Numbered from the stretch's first letter, positions 7,989 to 16,597 are shown. The stretch: 64,000 nt of DNA from Mycobacterium sp. UM_WGJ (GCF_000455125.1 NZ_AUWR01000052.1:17760-81759), one strand, 5' to 3'. The notes: a model not told the origin generated them from the letters alone. Numbers and translations: made by a program.

Positions 7989-9461
7989 TCACGGGAACCG
8001 CCCGAAGCATCCGTCGACGTCGCCGTGCAGCCCGGACCGGAACGCCAGAATCCGGGTGAACCCCGCCGGCACGGTGTCGTCGTTGGCGTCGCTGGCGACG
8101 ATGCCGTTCATCAACAGGCCCGTCACCGCCTCGTCGAGGTCGCCGCCGGCCAGCGTCAAGCCGCGGACCGACGACCCGGAAGACAGCGTCATGGGCTCGG
8201 CCATCCGGCGCTGCGCCACCCCGGTCAGGCACGCGGTGCGCAACGCCGCCGATGCCGACTCCAAACCGACCTCGCGTTCGCGTTGCACCGCAAGGGCATA
8301 CCGCGACGTGACCGCCGACAACCCGGTGTTGTCGCCCTGCGGCATGCCCAGCGTCGACTGATCGGTCGGGGCACTCATCTCCTGCAGTCCGGCCAGATCG
8401 ACGACGATCAGGTTGGACTCGGGGCAGTAGGCCACCGGGTCGGGCTGGTGGCCGCTGGGGCACTTGCCCGACGTGGACAGCTCCGGCGGGCGGGACAGGC
8501 CGAAGATCTGGCCCAGCTGCTCCATCAGGGTCGACAACACCGACGCGTCGATGGCGAGGTCGCTTTGCGGGTTCTCGGAATCGAACAGGGAATGGGGCAG
8601 ATTGCCACGGCGCTTGCGGATCTCGCCCATGTCGATGTCGGCGCACATCGCCGCGCCGCCGTCGAAGCCGGTCTGAAAAGCACCGACCCGATCCAGAGCG
8701 GTGCCGTGTTCATCGGAGATCGAGACCGGATTGTCCGGCGTCGATACCGGGTCGCGGATCACGATCAGGCCGGCCAGCACATGATTGAGGCCGTCGCCGG
8801 TGCTCAGCTGTACCCGCGACGAACTGCCCGCGGCCACCCACTGCAGATACACCCCGGCAAAACAGTCGGCCTGCTGTTCGCGGACCAGGGTGCGTGTCAG
8901 CGGGTGGACGATGCCGGCCATGTTCTGCAGGGCGTGCCCGTATTCGTGCGCCAGGGTTCCGTTGATCGCCATGTCGCCGAAGTACTTTCGGGCCGTGGGC
9001 AGGAATTTGGCGCGGTCCCAGGCCATGGTGTCCATCCGGCGGCAATACATCGCGTTCGGCAGGTGGTAGACCTCGCCACCGCACACCGACGGGCCGTCCG
9101 GGTCGGTGGAGTCATACGACATCAGCGTCGAGACCGGCTGGAAGCGTCCGCGCAGCGCCTCGGCGTAATGCTGCGTCCAGAAGTCCTCGATGTCATCGAC
9201 GGCCAACAGTGACAGGCGGTCGATGTCGCCGCCGTCGCTGTTCTGCACCCGGGCGGTGACCGGGGGAACGTCGCCGCGCGGGCCGCTGGGCCCCTCCGCG
9301 GTGGGCAGACCGCCGACCCGTCCGGGGTCATACAGCATCGAAACCGCGTGCCCGGCGATCACCGTCGGGACGCTGTCGTGGGAGCAGCCCGTCAGCGCCA
9401 GGATCAGGGCGGCCACCCCGAAAAGCGTTCTGGCGGTACGGCCGAATCCGCGTTGAGACAT
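7989..9461 (-). CDS. Neutral zinc metallopeptidase, lipoprotein
   Basis: 490 residues from ATG 9461 (GTG 9467 also possible). Residues 1-26 are a lipoprotein signal ending in the lipobox LTGC, so Cys26 is probably lipidated. The zinc site HEYGHALQN is at 172-180 and the third ligand region EQQADCFAGVYLQW follows, as in family PF04228 (neutral zinc metallopeptidase, YpfJ-like). The protein would face the periplasmic side. Substrate is unknown. The start overlaps the end of the amidase gene (GTGA if GTG is used), which indicates translational coupling of a putative protease with a peptidoglycan amidase. Confidence 0.85.
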   Translation of the reverse strand: MSQRGFGRTARTLFGVAALILALTGCSHDSVPTVIAGHAVSMLYDPGRVGGLPTAEGPSGPRGDVPPVTARVQNSDGGDIDRLSLLAVDDIEDFWTQHYAEALRGRFQPVSTLMSYDSTDPDGPSVCGGEVYHLPNAMYCRRMDTMAWDRAKFLPTARKYFGDMAINGTLAHEYGHALQNMAGIVHPLTRTLVREQQADCFAGVYLQWVAAGSSSRVQLSTGDGLNHVLAGLIVIRDPVSTPDNPVSISDEHGTALDRVGAFQTGFDGGAAMCADIDMGEIRKRRGNLPHSLFDSENPQSDLAIDASVLSTLMEQLGQIFGLSRPPELSTSGKCPSGHQPDPVAYCPESNLIVVDLAGLQEMSAPTDQSTLGMPQGDNTGLSAVTSRYALAVQREREVGLESASAALRTACLTGVAQRRMAEPMTLSSGSSVRGLTLAGGDLDEAVTGLLMNGIVASDANDDTVPAGFTRILAFRSGLHGDVDGCFGRFP

Positions 9462-9463
9462 CG

Positions 9464-10204
9464 TCACCTGCTGAGGTAGGCCACGATCCCGCTGGTGACC
9501 GCCGAGGCGTACCGCGCTCGCCCGTCGGCACTCTCCAGCAGCGCCGCGTCCTGGGCATTGCGCATGTTGCCCAGCTCCACCAGCACCGCCGGATACTCGG
9601 CCAGATTCAGCCCGGCCAGATCCGCTCTCCCATACAGGCCGTCCGTGCCGAGATAGCTGGACTGGGGAATGCCCGCGGCCGTCAGGGAATCCCGGATGTC
9701 GCCGGCCAGCGCCACGGCCGGCCCGGACTGGGCGTCGTTGAGCGCCGGGCTGGAGTAGTTGACATGAAACCCGCGGCCCGAGGCCGGCCCACCGTCGGCG
9801 TGGATGGACACGATCGCGTCCGGGTGCGCCGCGTTGGCCGCGGCGGCGCGGGCATCGATGCACGGCCCCACGGAGGCGTCGTCGGCACGCGAGAGTTCGG
9901 TATGCACGCCCAGCCGCTCGAGTTCCGCCCGGATCCGGCCGGTCACGTCCCAGGCCAGGCTGTGCTCGGGATAGCCGTCATCGGTGGCGGTTCCGCTGGT
10001 CTGGCACGGTTTGGTGCCGCCGCGCCCGTTGGGAACCTGCCGGGCGATCGAGGCGTCGTTGGCGCCGCTGTGTCCGGGGTCCAAGAACACCGTCTTGCCG
10101 GCAACGGCGGGATTCGCGGGATCGGCCGGAGCTGCGGGCGCGACAATGCCGGCCGCGAGTAAGCACGCGGCCGAGGCGACACAGACAGGGGCCCGGCGAC
10201 GCAC
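9464..10204 (-). CDS. N-acetylmuramoyl-L-alanine amidase, exported (Amidase_3), Ami1 paralogue
   Basis: 246 residues with a signal peptide (cut probably after APAAPA near 27). Zinc and catalytic residues of the Amidase_3 fold are visible: FLDPGHSG (His), GYPEHSLAW (Glu), IVSIHADGG (His) and the late VELGNMRN (catalytic Glu). The two Cys in KPCQTSG and GPCIDARAA correspond to the disulfide pair of M. tuberculosis Rv3717. It should cleave the lactyl-Ala bond of peptidoglycan. It closely resembles the second amidase at 34916-35680, which is the positional Rv3717 orthologue. This copy is therefore an extra paralogue, coupled to a metallopeptidase gene. Confidence 0.9.
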   Translation of the reverse strand: MRRRAPVCVASAACLLAAGIVAPAAPADPANPAVAGKTVFLDPGHSGANDASIARQVPNGRGGTKPCQTSGTATDDGYPEHSLAWDVTGRIRAELERLGVHTELSRADDASVGPCIDARAAAANAAHPDAIVSIHADGGPASGRGFHVNYSSPALNDAQSGPAVALAGDIRDSLTAAGIPQSSYLGTDGLYGRADLAGLNLAEYPAVLVELGNMRNAQDAALLESADGRARYASAVTSGIVAYLSR

Positions 10205-10254
10205 GAGGCAAGACTAGCAAGCGGCCATGGGCCCCTCCGGGGTCTAATGGATCG

Positions 10255-11613
10255 ATGCAGCTGATGTCACCGCTCGATTCGGTCTTCCTGCTGGCTGAGA
10301 CGCGTGAGCACCCCATGCACGTCGGCGGGTTGATGTTGTTCGAGCCGCCGGAGGGCTCCGGACCGGAATTCGTCGGCGAGATCTACCGGGGCCTGCTGAG
10401 CGCCCGTGATCTGCAGCCCGCCTTCCGCAAGCACCCGGCGTCGCAGCTCGGCGCGATCTCCGGCGTGGGCTGGGCCTTCGACGACGACGTCGACCTCGAG
10501 TACCACGTGCGGCGCTCGGCGCTGCCGGTACCGGGCCGGGTGCGTGATCTGCTCGAGCTGACCTCACGGCTGCACGGCAGCCTGCTTGACCGGCACCGCC
10601 CACTGTGGGAGGCCCACGTGGTCGAGGGCCTCAACGACGGCCGGTTCGCCGTCTACGTCAAGGTCCACCACTCGCTGATCGACGGTGTCTCGTTGCTGCG
10701 GCTGATGCGCCGCACGCTGTCGACCGATCCGCGGGAATCGGAATTGCGCACGCCGTGGTCGGTCCGGGTCTCGTCGCGGCCGCGCCCCGAGTCCGGGTCC
10801 CGCTTGAGCGAACTGACTCAGATGGTCAAAGACGTTGCCGCCTTTGGGCCGTCGACGGTGCGACTCGCGCGCGCAGCGCTGCTGGAGCAACAACTGACTA
10901 TGCCGTTCGCCGCGCCGCGCACCATGCTCAACGTCAATATCGGCGGTGCCCGTCGGTGCGCGGCGCAGTCCTGGCCGGTCGAGCGGGTGATCGCGGTGAA
11001 ACGAGCGGCCGGCGTCACCCTTAACGACGTGGTGCTGGCGATGTGTGCCGGGGCGTTGCGCGCCTACCTCGACGAGCAGAACGCGCTGCCGGACCACCCC
11101 CTGGTGGCGATGGTCCCGGTGAGCCTGCGCACCGAAGCCGAAGCCGACTCCGGCGGCAACATGGTCGGCGCCATCTTGTGCAACCTCGCCACCGACCTCG
11201 AGGACCCGGCGCAACGGCTGGCAACCATCAGCGAGTCGATGCGCGGGAACAAGAAGGTGTTCAGCGAATTGCCGCGCACCCAGGCGCTGGCGTTGTCGGC
11301 GGCCAATATGGCGCCGCTGGCCCTGGCGGCCATCCCCGGCTTCGTCTCGGCGGCCAAGCCACCGTTCAACATCGTCATCTCCAACGTGCCCGGCCCCGCC
11401 GAGCCGCTGTACTGGCGCGGCGCCCGCCTCGACGGCAACTATCCGATGTCGATCGCGCTGGACGGGCAGGCGCTCAACATGACGGTGGTCAGCAACGCCG
11501 GCAACCTCGACTTCGGGCTGGTCGGCTGCCGGCGTTCCGTTCCGCACCTGCAACGGCTGCTGAGACACCTCAACACCGCGCTGGAGGACCTGGAACACGC
11601 CGTGGGGGTGTGA
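10255..11613 (+). CDS. Wax ester synthase/diacylglycerol acyltransferase (WS/DGAT)
   Basis: 452 residues. The catalytic HHSLIDG motif (HHxxxDG) is at 138-144 within VKVHHSLIDGVSLLRL; the second family block FNIVISNVPGP is near 370 and LNDVVLAMCAGALR near 258. Enzymes of this family esterify acyl-CoA with diacylglycerol or fatty alcohol, producing triacylglycerol or wax ester stores; mycobacteria carry many (Tgs family). Length fits. The ATG start is 50 bases from the divergent amidase start. The NUDIX gene follows two bases after the stop, so the two are likely co-transcribed although not functionally linked in an obvious way. Confidence 0.92.
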   Translation: MQLMSPLDSVFLLAETREHPMHVGGLMLFEPPEGSGPEFVGEIYRGLLSARDLQPAFRKHPASQLGAISGVGWAFDDDVDLEYHVRRSALPVPGRVRDLLELTSRLHGSLLDRHRPLWEAHVVEGLNDGRFAVYVKVHHSLIDGVSLLRLMRRTLSTDPRESELRTPWSVRVSSRPRPESGSRLSELTQMVKDVAAFGPSTVRLARAALLEQQLTMPFAAPRTMLNVNIGGARRCAAQSWPVERVIAVKRAAGVTLNDVVLAMCAGALRAYLDEQNALPDHPLVAMVPVSLRTEAEADSGGNMVGAILCNLATDLEDPAQRLATISESMRGNKKVFSELPRTQALALSAANMAPLALAAIPGFVSAAKPPFNIVISNVPGPAEPLYWRGARLDGNYPMSIALDGQALNMTVVSNAGNLDFGLVGCRRSVPHLQRLLRHLNTALEDLEHAVGV

Positions 11614-11615
11614 CC

Positions 11616-12089
11616 ATGGCCAAGCGCAGCGCCGGGTTGCTGTTGTACCGGGCGGGCGCCGACGGCGCCGTGGAGGTGCTGATCGCCCATCCCGGCGGAC
11701 CGTTCTGGGCGCGCAAGGATGACGGCGCCTGGTCGATTCCCAAGGGCGAACAACCCGAAGGCGAGGACCCGTGGGATACCGCGCGACGTGAATTCGCCGA
11801 GGAGCTCGGCCTTGCGCCGCCGGACGGCGAGCGAGCAGACCTGGGTGAGGTGCGCCAGGCGGGCGGGAAGGTGGTCACGGTGTTCGCCGTGCGTGGCGAC
11901 CTCGACGTGACCGAGGCTCGCAGCAACACATTCGAATTGGAGTGGCCGCCGCGGTCGGGACAACGGCGGGAGTTTCCCGAAGTAGACCGGGTGGGCTGGT
12001 ACTCGGTGGCCCAGGCGCGAATCAAGCTGCTGGCCGGGCAGCGGCCCGTCCTGGACCGGTTGGTGGATTACCTGCGGCTCGAGCCCTAA
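11616..12089 (+). CDS. NUDIX hydrolase
   Basis: 157 residues from ATG 11616, two bases after the WS/DGAT stop. The NUDIX box is intact: G44 EQPEG E50 ... RREFAEELGL, with the metal-binding REFAEE helix. The N-terminus KRSAGLLLYRAG and the IAHPGGPFWARKDDGAWSIPKG region match the mycobacterial NTP pyrophosphohydrolase/Ap4A-type subgroup. The substrate is uncertain (nucleotide sugar, dinucleoside polyphosphate or oxidised nucleotide). The stop overlaps that of the convergent FAAL gene by four bases. Confidence 0.87.
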   Translation: MAKRSAGLLLYRAGADGAVEVLIAHPGGPFWARKDDGAWSIPKGEQPEGEDPWDTARREFAEELGLAPPDGERADLGEVRQAGGKVVTVFAVRGDLDVTEARSNTFELEWPPRSGQRREFPEVDRVGWYSVAQARIKLLAGQRPVLDRLVDYLRLEP

Positions 12090-13942
12090 CCGCCGGTCTG
12101 GGTTGGAGGTGTTCCCTGTTGCTGCTGACGCCGCTGCGCCAAGCTGGACACGATCATCCGGGCCAACGTGCTGGTTCCGTTTGCTCCGGCTCCCTGCGGG
12201 GACCGGACAGCCGGCGTCGCCGGAGCATGCCACCGCGCCAGCGGGTGCAGTTCGCCGGCGAGGAACTGCCGCCGGCATTCGCCCCGTTGAATCTTGCCGC
12301 TGGAGGTGGTGGGCACCCGCATCGCCGGCACCAGCAATAGGTCCTGGGTGTCCAAGCCGTGCTGTTCGCTGACCGCCGCGCGGATGGACTCCATGATCGC
12401 GGGATACTCGCTCTCGTCGACCTGCTGCCGATAGTCCAGTTCCTGCACGATCACCAGGCGGGCGTCGTCATGCGGTTTCGGTTGCACGGCGAACACCGCG
12501 CCGCGGTCGGCCAGCAACGCCGGATGGCTGTCTTGCACCGTCGGCTCGATGTTGTTCGGGAAATAGTTGCTGTCGCCGATGGTGACGAGGTCCTTCCACC
12601 GCCCGGTGACGAAGACCTCGCCCTGGCAGAGAAATCCCATGTCGCCGGTGCGCAGGAAGGGGCCTTCACCGGTGTCCGACAGGAACCCGGCGAAGCTGTG
12701 CGCGTTCTCTATCGGCCGTGCCCAGTACCCTTGCGCCACGCTGGGTCCCGAAACCCAGATCTCGCCGACCTCGTCGGGTCCGAGCTGCTGGCGGGTCTCC
12801 GGATCGACGATCAGGACCCGCTGGCCGTACACCGGCGGGCCGCAGCTGACCACTGCGACGGCGTCGGTGGTGGCCTCGACGTCGACGGTGCGGTTCTCAC
12901 TCAGCGCCTTGCTGTCGACGTAGCGGACGCCGACGACGCCGGGAGTGGGGTCCGCCGAGACCAGCAGGGTGGCCTCGGCCAGGCCGTAGCACGCCAGAAA
13001 CGCCTCGATGCGGAATCCCGCCGGCGCGAACGCGTCGGCGAACTCCTGAATGGTCGCAGCGTGGATCGGCTCCGAACTGCTCGCGGCGGTGGTCCAGTTC
13101 GACAGATCCAGGGCCGCGCGCTGGTCCGGGGTGCTGTGTTTGACACACAACCGGTAGGCGCTGTTGGGTGCTGCGGTCGTGTGGGCGCCAAACCGCGACA
13201 TGGCCTCCAGCCACGCCATCGGCCGCTGGAAAAAGACGATCGGCGACATCAACACGGTGGTGCAGCCGACGTAGATCATCTCCAGGACCCCACCGATCAG
13301 TCCCATGTCGTGCTGCTGCGGCAGGAAGTAGACGCTGGTCTGGTCCTCGTTGCCGTGGTAGGCGCGCCGGATGGACTCCAAGTTGTGCATGAGGTTGCCG
13401 TGCGTCACGACAACGCCCTTGGGCGATTTGGTCGAGCCCGAGGTGTACTGGATCATCGCCGTGGTACTCGGGTCGATGTCGGGCGCCTGCCATGCTTCGG
13501 GGCTGGCGGCTTGGTCGATGGCGCACCACTGAAGCGTCGACATACCGGGCACATCGGTGGCCGCCGCCTGAAGTTGAGTCTGGGTGGCCGAGGTCGCTAC
13601 CGCAAAGGTGGCCTGAGCGTCGGGCGCGACCAGCCTCAGGCGGGCCAGGGGAGTGTCGACCGGCACGGCGATCGCCCCGGCGTAAAAGCAGCCGAAAATG
13701 CTGATGATGCTGTCCAGCCCCGGTCGGCAGATCACCAGCGTGCGTTGCCCGGCAGCGCCAAGGCGCTGCAGCTCGGCGCCGACTGCTCGAGCCTTGGCGT
13801 CGAGTTCCCGGTAGGTCAGGCTCGCCATGATCTTGTCGCCGTCGGGGGCGAAGTTGAACGCGACCTTGTCCCCATACCGGTCAGCCTGTATCCGCAGTAA
13901 GTCCACCAGGGTGTCTGCGTTTGGCAGGAATTGCTCAGGCAT
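12086..13942 (-). CDS. Fatty-acyl-AMP ligase (FadD family)
   Basis: 618 residues from ATG 13942. Adenylate-forming motifs are complete: YTSGSTKSPKG (166-176), GLAEATLLV, FLRTGDMGFL, GRWKDLVTIGDSNYFP and the late SSGKIQRGECR with the catalytic Lys. Length and the IEPTVQDSHPAL C-terminal region match FAAL-type FadD proteins, which activate fatty acids as acyl-AMP for polyketide or lipopeptide synthases rather than making acyl-CoA. No polyketide synthase or carrier protein is encoded nearby, so its partner is elsewhere. The final ~40 residues are a Gln/Pro-rich tail (RRQQQQGTPP). It converges with the NUDIX gene. Confidence 0.88.
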   Translation of the reverse strand: MPEQFLPNADTLVDLLRIQADRYGDKVAFNFAPDGDKIMASLTYRELDAKARAVGAELQRLGAAGQRTLVICRPGLDSIISIFGCFYAGAIAVPVDTPLARLRLVAPDAQATFAVATSATQTQLQAAATDVPGMSTLQWCAIDQAASPEAWQAPDIDPSTTAMIQYTSGSTKSPKGVVVTHGNLMHNLESIRRAYHGNEDQTSVYFLPQQHDMGLIGGVLEMIYVGCTTVLMSPIVFFQRPMAWLEAMSRFGAHTTAAPNSAYRLCVKHSTPDQRAALDLSNWTTAASSSEPIHAATIQEFADAFAPAGFRIEAFLACYGLAEATLLVSADPTPGVVGVRYVDSKALSENRTVDVEATTDAVAVVSCGPPVYGQRVLIVDPETRQQLGPDEVGEIWVSGPSVAQGYWARPIENAHSFAGFLSDTGEGPFLRTGDMGFLCQGEVFVTGRWKDLVTIGDSNYFPNNIEPTVQDSHPALLADRGAVFAVQPKPHDDARLVIVQELDYRQQVDESEYPAIMESIRAAVSEQHGLDTQDLLLVPAMRVPTTSSGKIQRGECRRQFLAGELHPLARWHAPATPAVRSPQGAGANGTSTLARMIVSSLAQRRQQQQGTPPTQTGG

Positions 13943-13976
13943 GCCCACACCATAATGCGTGCATGCGGGGACTCGG

Positions 13977-14111
13977 CTAGGAGAGCGTCGTCTCCGGATG
14001 GCCCTCGCACCACTGCTCAGGCGGCACCTGGGCGCGTACCTCTGCGATGTGCTCGCCGCAGCCGTCCCAGGTGGTCTTGCCACAGACTCGACAGGGCACG
14101 GGGTAGCACAT
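13977..14111 (-). CDS. 44-residue Cys-rich mini-protein (CxxC zinc-ribbon-like)
   Basis: Small gene with ATG 14111 and an excellent ribosome site (GAGAGGAG). The product starts MCYPVPCRVCGKTTWDGCGEH and ends CEGHPETTLS. Six cysteines, including CxxC and CxxxxxxxC spacing plus His residues, suggest a zinc ribbon or other metal-binding knuckle. I recall similar ~45-residue proteins in many actinobacteria but know no function. It begins 12 bases after the DUF302 stop on the same strand, so it is very probably in a DUF302 operon and under the palindromic control region at 14582-14600. Confidence 0.75.
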   Translation of the reverse strand: MCYPVPCRVCGKTTWDGCGEHIAEVRAQVPPEQWCEGHPETTLS

Positions 14112-14123
14112 CGGCGGCTCCTC

Positions 14124-14540
14124 TCAGCTGGTGCGTAACGCACCCGCCAGCGTATCGATGACGGTGCGGATCTTCTCGCTCACCTCGTCGGCGATCGCCG
14201 CCAATGCCGGATTGTCGATCACTTGGGCCATCAGTTGCGGATTCATCGCCTCCACCAGCACCGTGCCCGGGTGTTCGGTGTCTTCGCGAACCACGACGTT
14301 GCAGGGCAGCAGCACCCCGATGCGCTTCTCGGCGGTCACGGCCCGGTGGGCCAGGGGTGGGTTGCAGGCACCCAGGATCAGGTAGCGCTCCATCTCCTCG
14401 CCGAGCTTGGCCTTCAGTGTTGCTTGCATGTCGATTTCGGTCAGTACGCCGAAACCGTTGTCCTTCAGGATCTCTCGTGTCTTCTCGGTGACGGTGTCGA
14501 AATCGGTGCCGGTCACTGCGGTGCTCATTGCCACGGACAT
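14124..14540 (-). CDS. DUF302 domain protein
   Basis: 138 residues from ATG 14540, preceded by a near-perfect Shine-Dalgarno AAGGAGG. The DUF302 fold is recognisable in FDTVTEKTREILKDNGFGVLTEI, the LGACNPPLAHRAV block and LLPCNVVVRE, with the conserved cysteine of the LLPCN motif. The function of DUF302 is unknown; in other bacteria the domain often sits near sulfur, redox or metal-stress genes. A likely -10 TAGACT (14575 to 14570) precedes it, with the -35 region inside the palindrome at 14582-14600. It is divergent from the haloalkane dehalogenase and leads into the 44-residue Cys-rich mini-protein. Confidence 0.82.
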   Translation of the reverse strand: MSVAMSTAVTGTDFDTVTEKTREILKDNGFGVLTEIDMQATLKAKLGEEMERYLILGACNPPLAHRAVTAEKRIGVLLPCNVVVREDTEHPGTVLVEAMNPQLMAQVIDNPALAAIADEVSEKIRTVIDTLAGALRTS

Positions 14541-14581
14541 TCCAGGCCTCCTTGGTCGCGTAGAAAACCAGTCTATCAGAC

Positions 14582-14600
14582 ACCCCCGGGGGTATATACC
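14582..14600. promoter_or_regulatory. Candidate operator: overlapping palindromes between divergent promoters
   Basis: ACCCCCGGGGGT (14582-14593) is a perfect 12-base palindrome and GGTATATACC (14591-14600) a perfect 10-base palindrome; they overlap. The C-tract/G-tract flanked by TA resembles sites of CsoR/CstR/RcnR-type repressors. It covers the -35 region of both the leftward DUF302 promoter (-10 TAGACT, 14575-14570) and the rightward dehalogenase promoter (-10 TATCGT, 14608-14613). Confidence 0.5.
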
Positions 14601-14619
14601 GACACGGTATCGTCGCCTC

Positions 14620-15537
14620 ATGCAGACCCTGCGCACGCCCGACGACAGATTCGCCGGACTTCCGGATTTCCCCTACCAGCCGCAGTTCTGCGACCTCGAT
14701 GACCTGGACCAGGACGAGCCCGGCGGCACGCTGCGGGTGGCCTGGGTGCAAGACGGTCCCGAAGAGGGGGAGCCGATCCTGATGCTGCACGGCGAACCGT
14801 CGTGGTCGTATCTCTACCGCAAGATGATCCCGATCCTGGCCGAGGCGGGGTATCGGGTCATCTGTCCGGACCTGGTCGGGTTCGGCCGGTCCGACAAGCC
14901 CACCCGCGCGCAGGACCACACCTATGCGCGCCATGTCGAGTGGATGCGTGCGCTGGCGTTCGACGTCCTCGACCTGCGCAACGTCACGCTGGTGTGCCAG
15001 GACTGGGGTGGGCTGATCGGGCTGCGGCTGCTCGCCGAGAACCCGGACCGGTTCAGTGGCGTCGTCGTGGCCAACACCGGCCTGCCCACCGGGGACATTC
15101 CGATGCCGGATGTCTGGTGGCGCTTTCGGGAGGCGATCCAGACCGCGCCGACCATCAACGTCGGATGGTTCGTGCAGGCCGGATGCCGCCGGCCGATGAG
15201 CGACGCCGTTCGGGCCGGCTATGACGCCCCGTTCCCCGACGACAGTTACTGCGTCGGCCCGCGGACCATGCCGTCGCTGATCCCGACCACGCCCGAGGAT
15301 CCCGCCGCCCCGGCCAACCGGGCGGCCTGGGCCGCGCTGTGCGCCTCGCAGACCCCGATGCTGGTCGCGTTCAGTGACGGCGACCCGATCACCGGGGCCA
15401 TGGCGCCGATCTTCGAGCGCGAGATGGCCGGTGCGCACGGCCGGGCCCACCCGGTGATCCACGATGCCGGGCACTTCCTGCAGGAGGACGCCGGCGAAGA
15501 ACTCGCCCGCCACGTCGTGGAGTTCCTGCGGCGCTGA
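14620..15537 (+). CDS. Haloalkane dehalogenase (alpha/beta hydrolase, HLD-I type)
   Basis: 305 residues. The oxyanion/halide motif HGEPSW (57-62), nucleophile Asp128 with halide-binding Trp129 in CQDWGG, the acid candidate in FSDGDPIT and His285 in DAGHFLQED form the catalytic set. The N-terminus QTLRTPDDRF and the block RAGYDAPFPD match subfamily HLD-I, of which M. tuberculosis Rv2296 (DmbB) is a member. It would hydrolyse carbon-halogen bonds of haloalkanes to alcohol and halide; the natural substrate is unknown. TATCGT ends six bases before ATG, so the mRNA is probably leaderless. LigC follows 12 bases downstream. Confidence 0.9.
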   Translation: MQTLRTPDDRFAGLPDFPYQPQFCDLDDLDQDEPGGTLRVAWVQDGPEEGEPILMLHGEPSWSYLYRKMIPILAEAGYRVICPDLVGFGRSDKPTRAQDHTYARHVEWMRALAFDVLDLRNVTLVCQDWGGLIGLRLLAENPDRFSGVVVANTGLPTGDIPMPDVWWRFREAIQTAPTINVGWFVQAGCRRPMSDAVRAGYDAPFPDDSYCVGPRTMPSLIPTTPEDPAAPANRAAWAALCASQTPMLVAFSDGDPITGAMAPIFEREMAGAHGRAHPVIHDAGHFLQEDAGEELARHVVEFLRR

Positions 15538-15549
15538 GCAGCCACCGCC

Positions 15550-16596
15550 ATGATGGACACCATGGACTTGCCCGTGGCGCCGCCGGTGGCCCCGATGCTC
15601 GCCAAGGCGGCCGCCAAGGTTCCCGGTGACGGCGAGGAGCCGGGGCGCTGGTCCTACGAACCCAAATGGGACGGCTTCCGCGCCATTGTGTTCCGCGACG
15701 GCGATGAGGTGCTGCTGCAGTCCCGCAACGGCAAACCGCTGAGCCGCTACTTCCCCGAACTGCTGGAGGCGCTGCGCGCCGAGACCGCCCCGCGCTGCGT
15801 GCTCGACGGCGAAGTCGTGGTGCCGCGCCAGATCGGCGGGCGGACCCGGCTGGACTGGGACTCGCTGAGCCAGCGGATTCACCCCGCCGAGAGCCGGGTG
15901 CGGTTGCTGGCCGAACAGACCCCCGCGCAGTTCATCGCCTTCGACGCGTTGGCCACCGGTTCGGCCGCGCTGCTCGACGAACCCTTTCGGGAGCGGCGCG
16001 CGGCGCTGGCCGAGCTCATCACCGGCGGCGCCGGCTGTCACATCACCCGGGCCACCGCCGACCCCGAACAGGCCACCCGCTGGCTCACCACGTTCGAAGG
16101 CGCCGGGTTGGACGGGGTGGTCGCGAAGCGGAATGACGGGCCGTACCTGCCCGGCAAGCGCGAGATGGTCAAGGTCAAACACCACCGGGACGCTGACTGC
16201 GTGGTGATGGGGTATCGCATCCACAAGAGCGGGGTCGGCATCGGTTCGCTGTTGCTGGGCCTGTATCGCACCGACGGCGAGCTGGCGATGGTGGGCGGCT
16301 CGTCGGCGTTCACCGATGCCGATCGGCGCAAGCTCCAGACCGAGCTGGAGCCGTTGCGTCTCGGTGAGGTCCGCGACGGCGAACCGAGCCGGTGGAACTC
16401 CGCCGCCGACAAACAGTGGGTCCCGATCCGGCCCGAGCGCGTCGCCGAGGTCGCCTATGACCAGATGGAAGGGGACCGCTTTCGGCACACCGTGAAACTG
16501 CTGCGGTGGCGCCCCGACCGGGACCCGGCCAGCTGCACCTTCGATCAGCTCGAGGTGCCGCTGAACTACGACCTCGCCGACGTGCTGGAGACCTGA
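15550..16596 (+). CDS. ligC: ATP-dependent DNA ligase LigC
   Basis: 348 residues; ATG at 15550, with in-frame ATG 15562 as an alternative. The nucleotidyl-transfer Lys39 is in EPKWDGFRA, followed by family motifs in CVLDGEVVV, FIAFDAL, GLDGVVAKR and MVKVKHHR; the OB domain is C-terminal. LigC seals nicks with ATP and in M. smegmatis works in base-excision and gap repair with the LigD-like polymerase encoded next to it. The polymerase gene starts one base after the stop (TGAGATG), so the two form one translation-coupled unit, as for Rv3731/Rv3730c. Confidence 0.93.
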   Translation: MMDTMDLPVAPPVAPMLAKAAAKVPGDGEEPGRWSYEPKWDGFRAIVFRDGDEVLLQSRNGKPLSRYFPELLEALRAETAPRCVLDGEVVVPRQIGGRTRLDWDSLSQRIHPAESRVRLLAEQTPAQFIAFDALATGSAALLDEPFRERRAALAELITGGAGCHITRATADPEQATRWLTTFEGAGLDGVVAKRNDGPYLPGKREMVKVKHHRDADCVVMGYRIHKSGVGIGSLLLGLYRTDGELAMVGGSSAFTDADRRKLQTELEPLRLGEVRDGEPSRWNSAADKQWVPIRPERVAEVAYDQMEGDRFRHTVKLLRWRPDRDPASCTFDQLEVPLNYDLADVLET

Positions 16597-16597
16597 G

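Noticed and set aside
7500-9212. Long plus-strand frame opposite the DUF4333 and metallopeptidase genes
   Set aside because: The minus strand carries a lipobox, HEYGH and DUF4333 motifs; the plus-strand product is Gly/Arg-rich low complexity typical of antisense frames.
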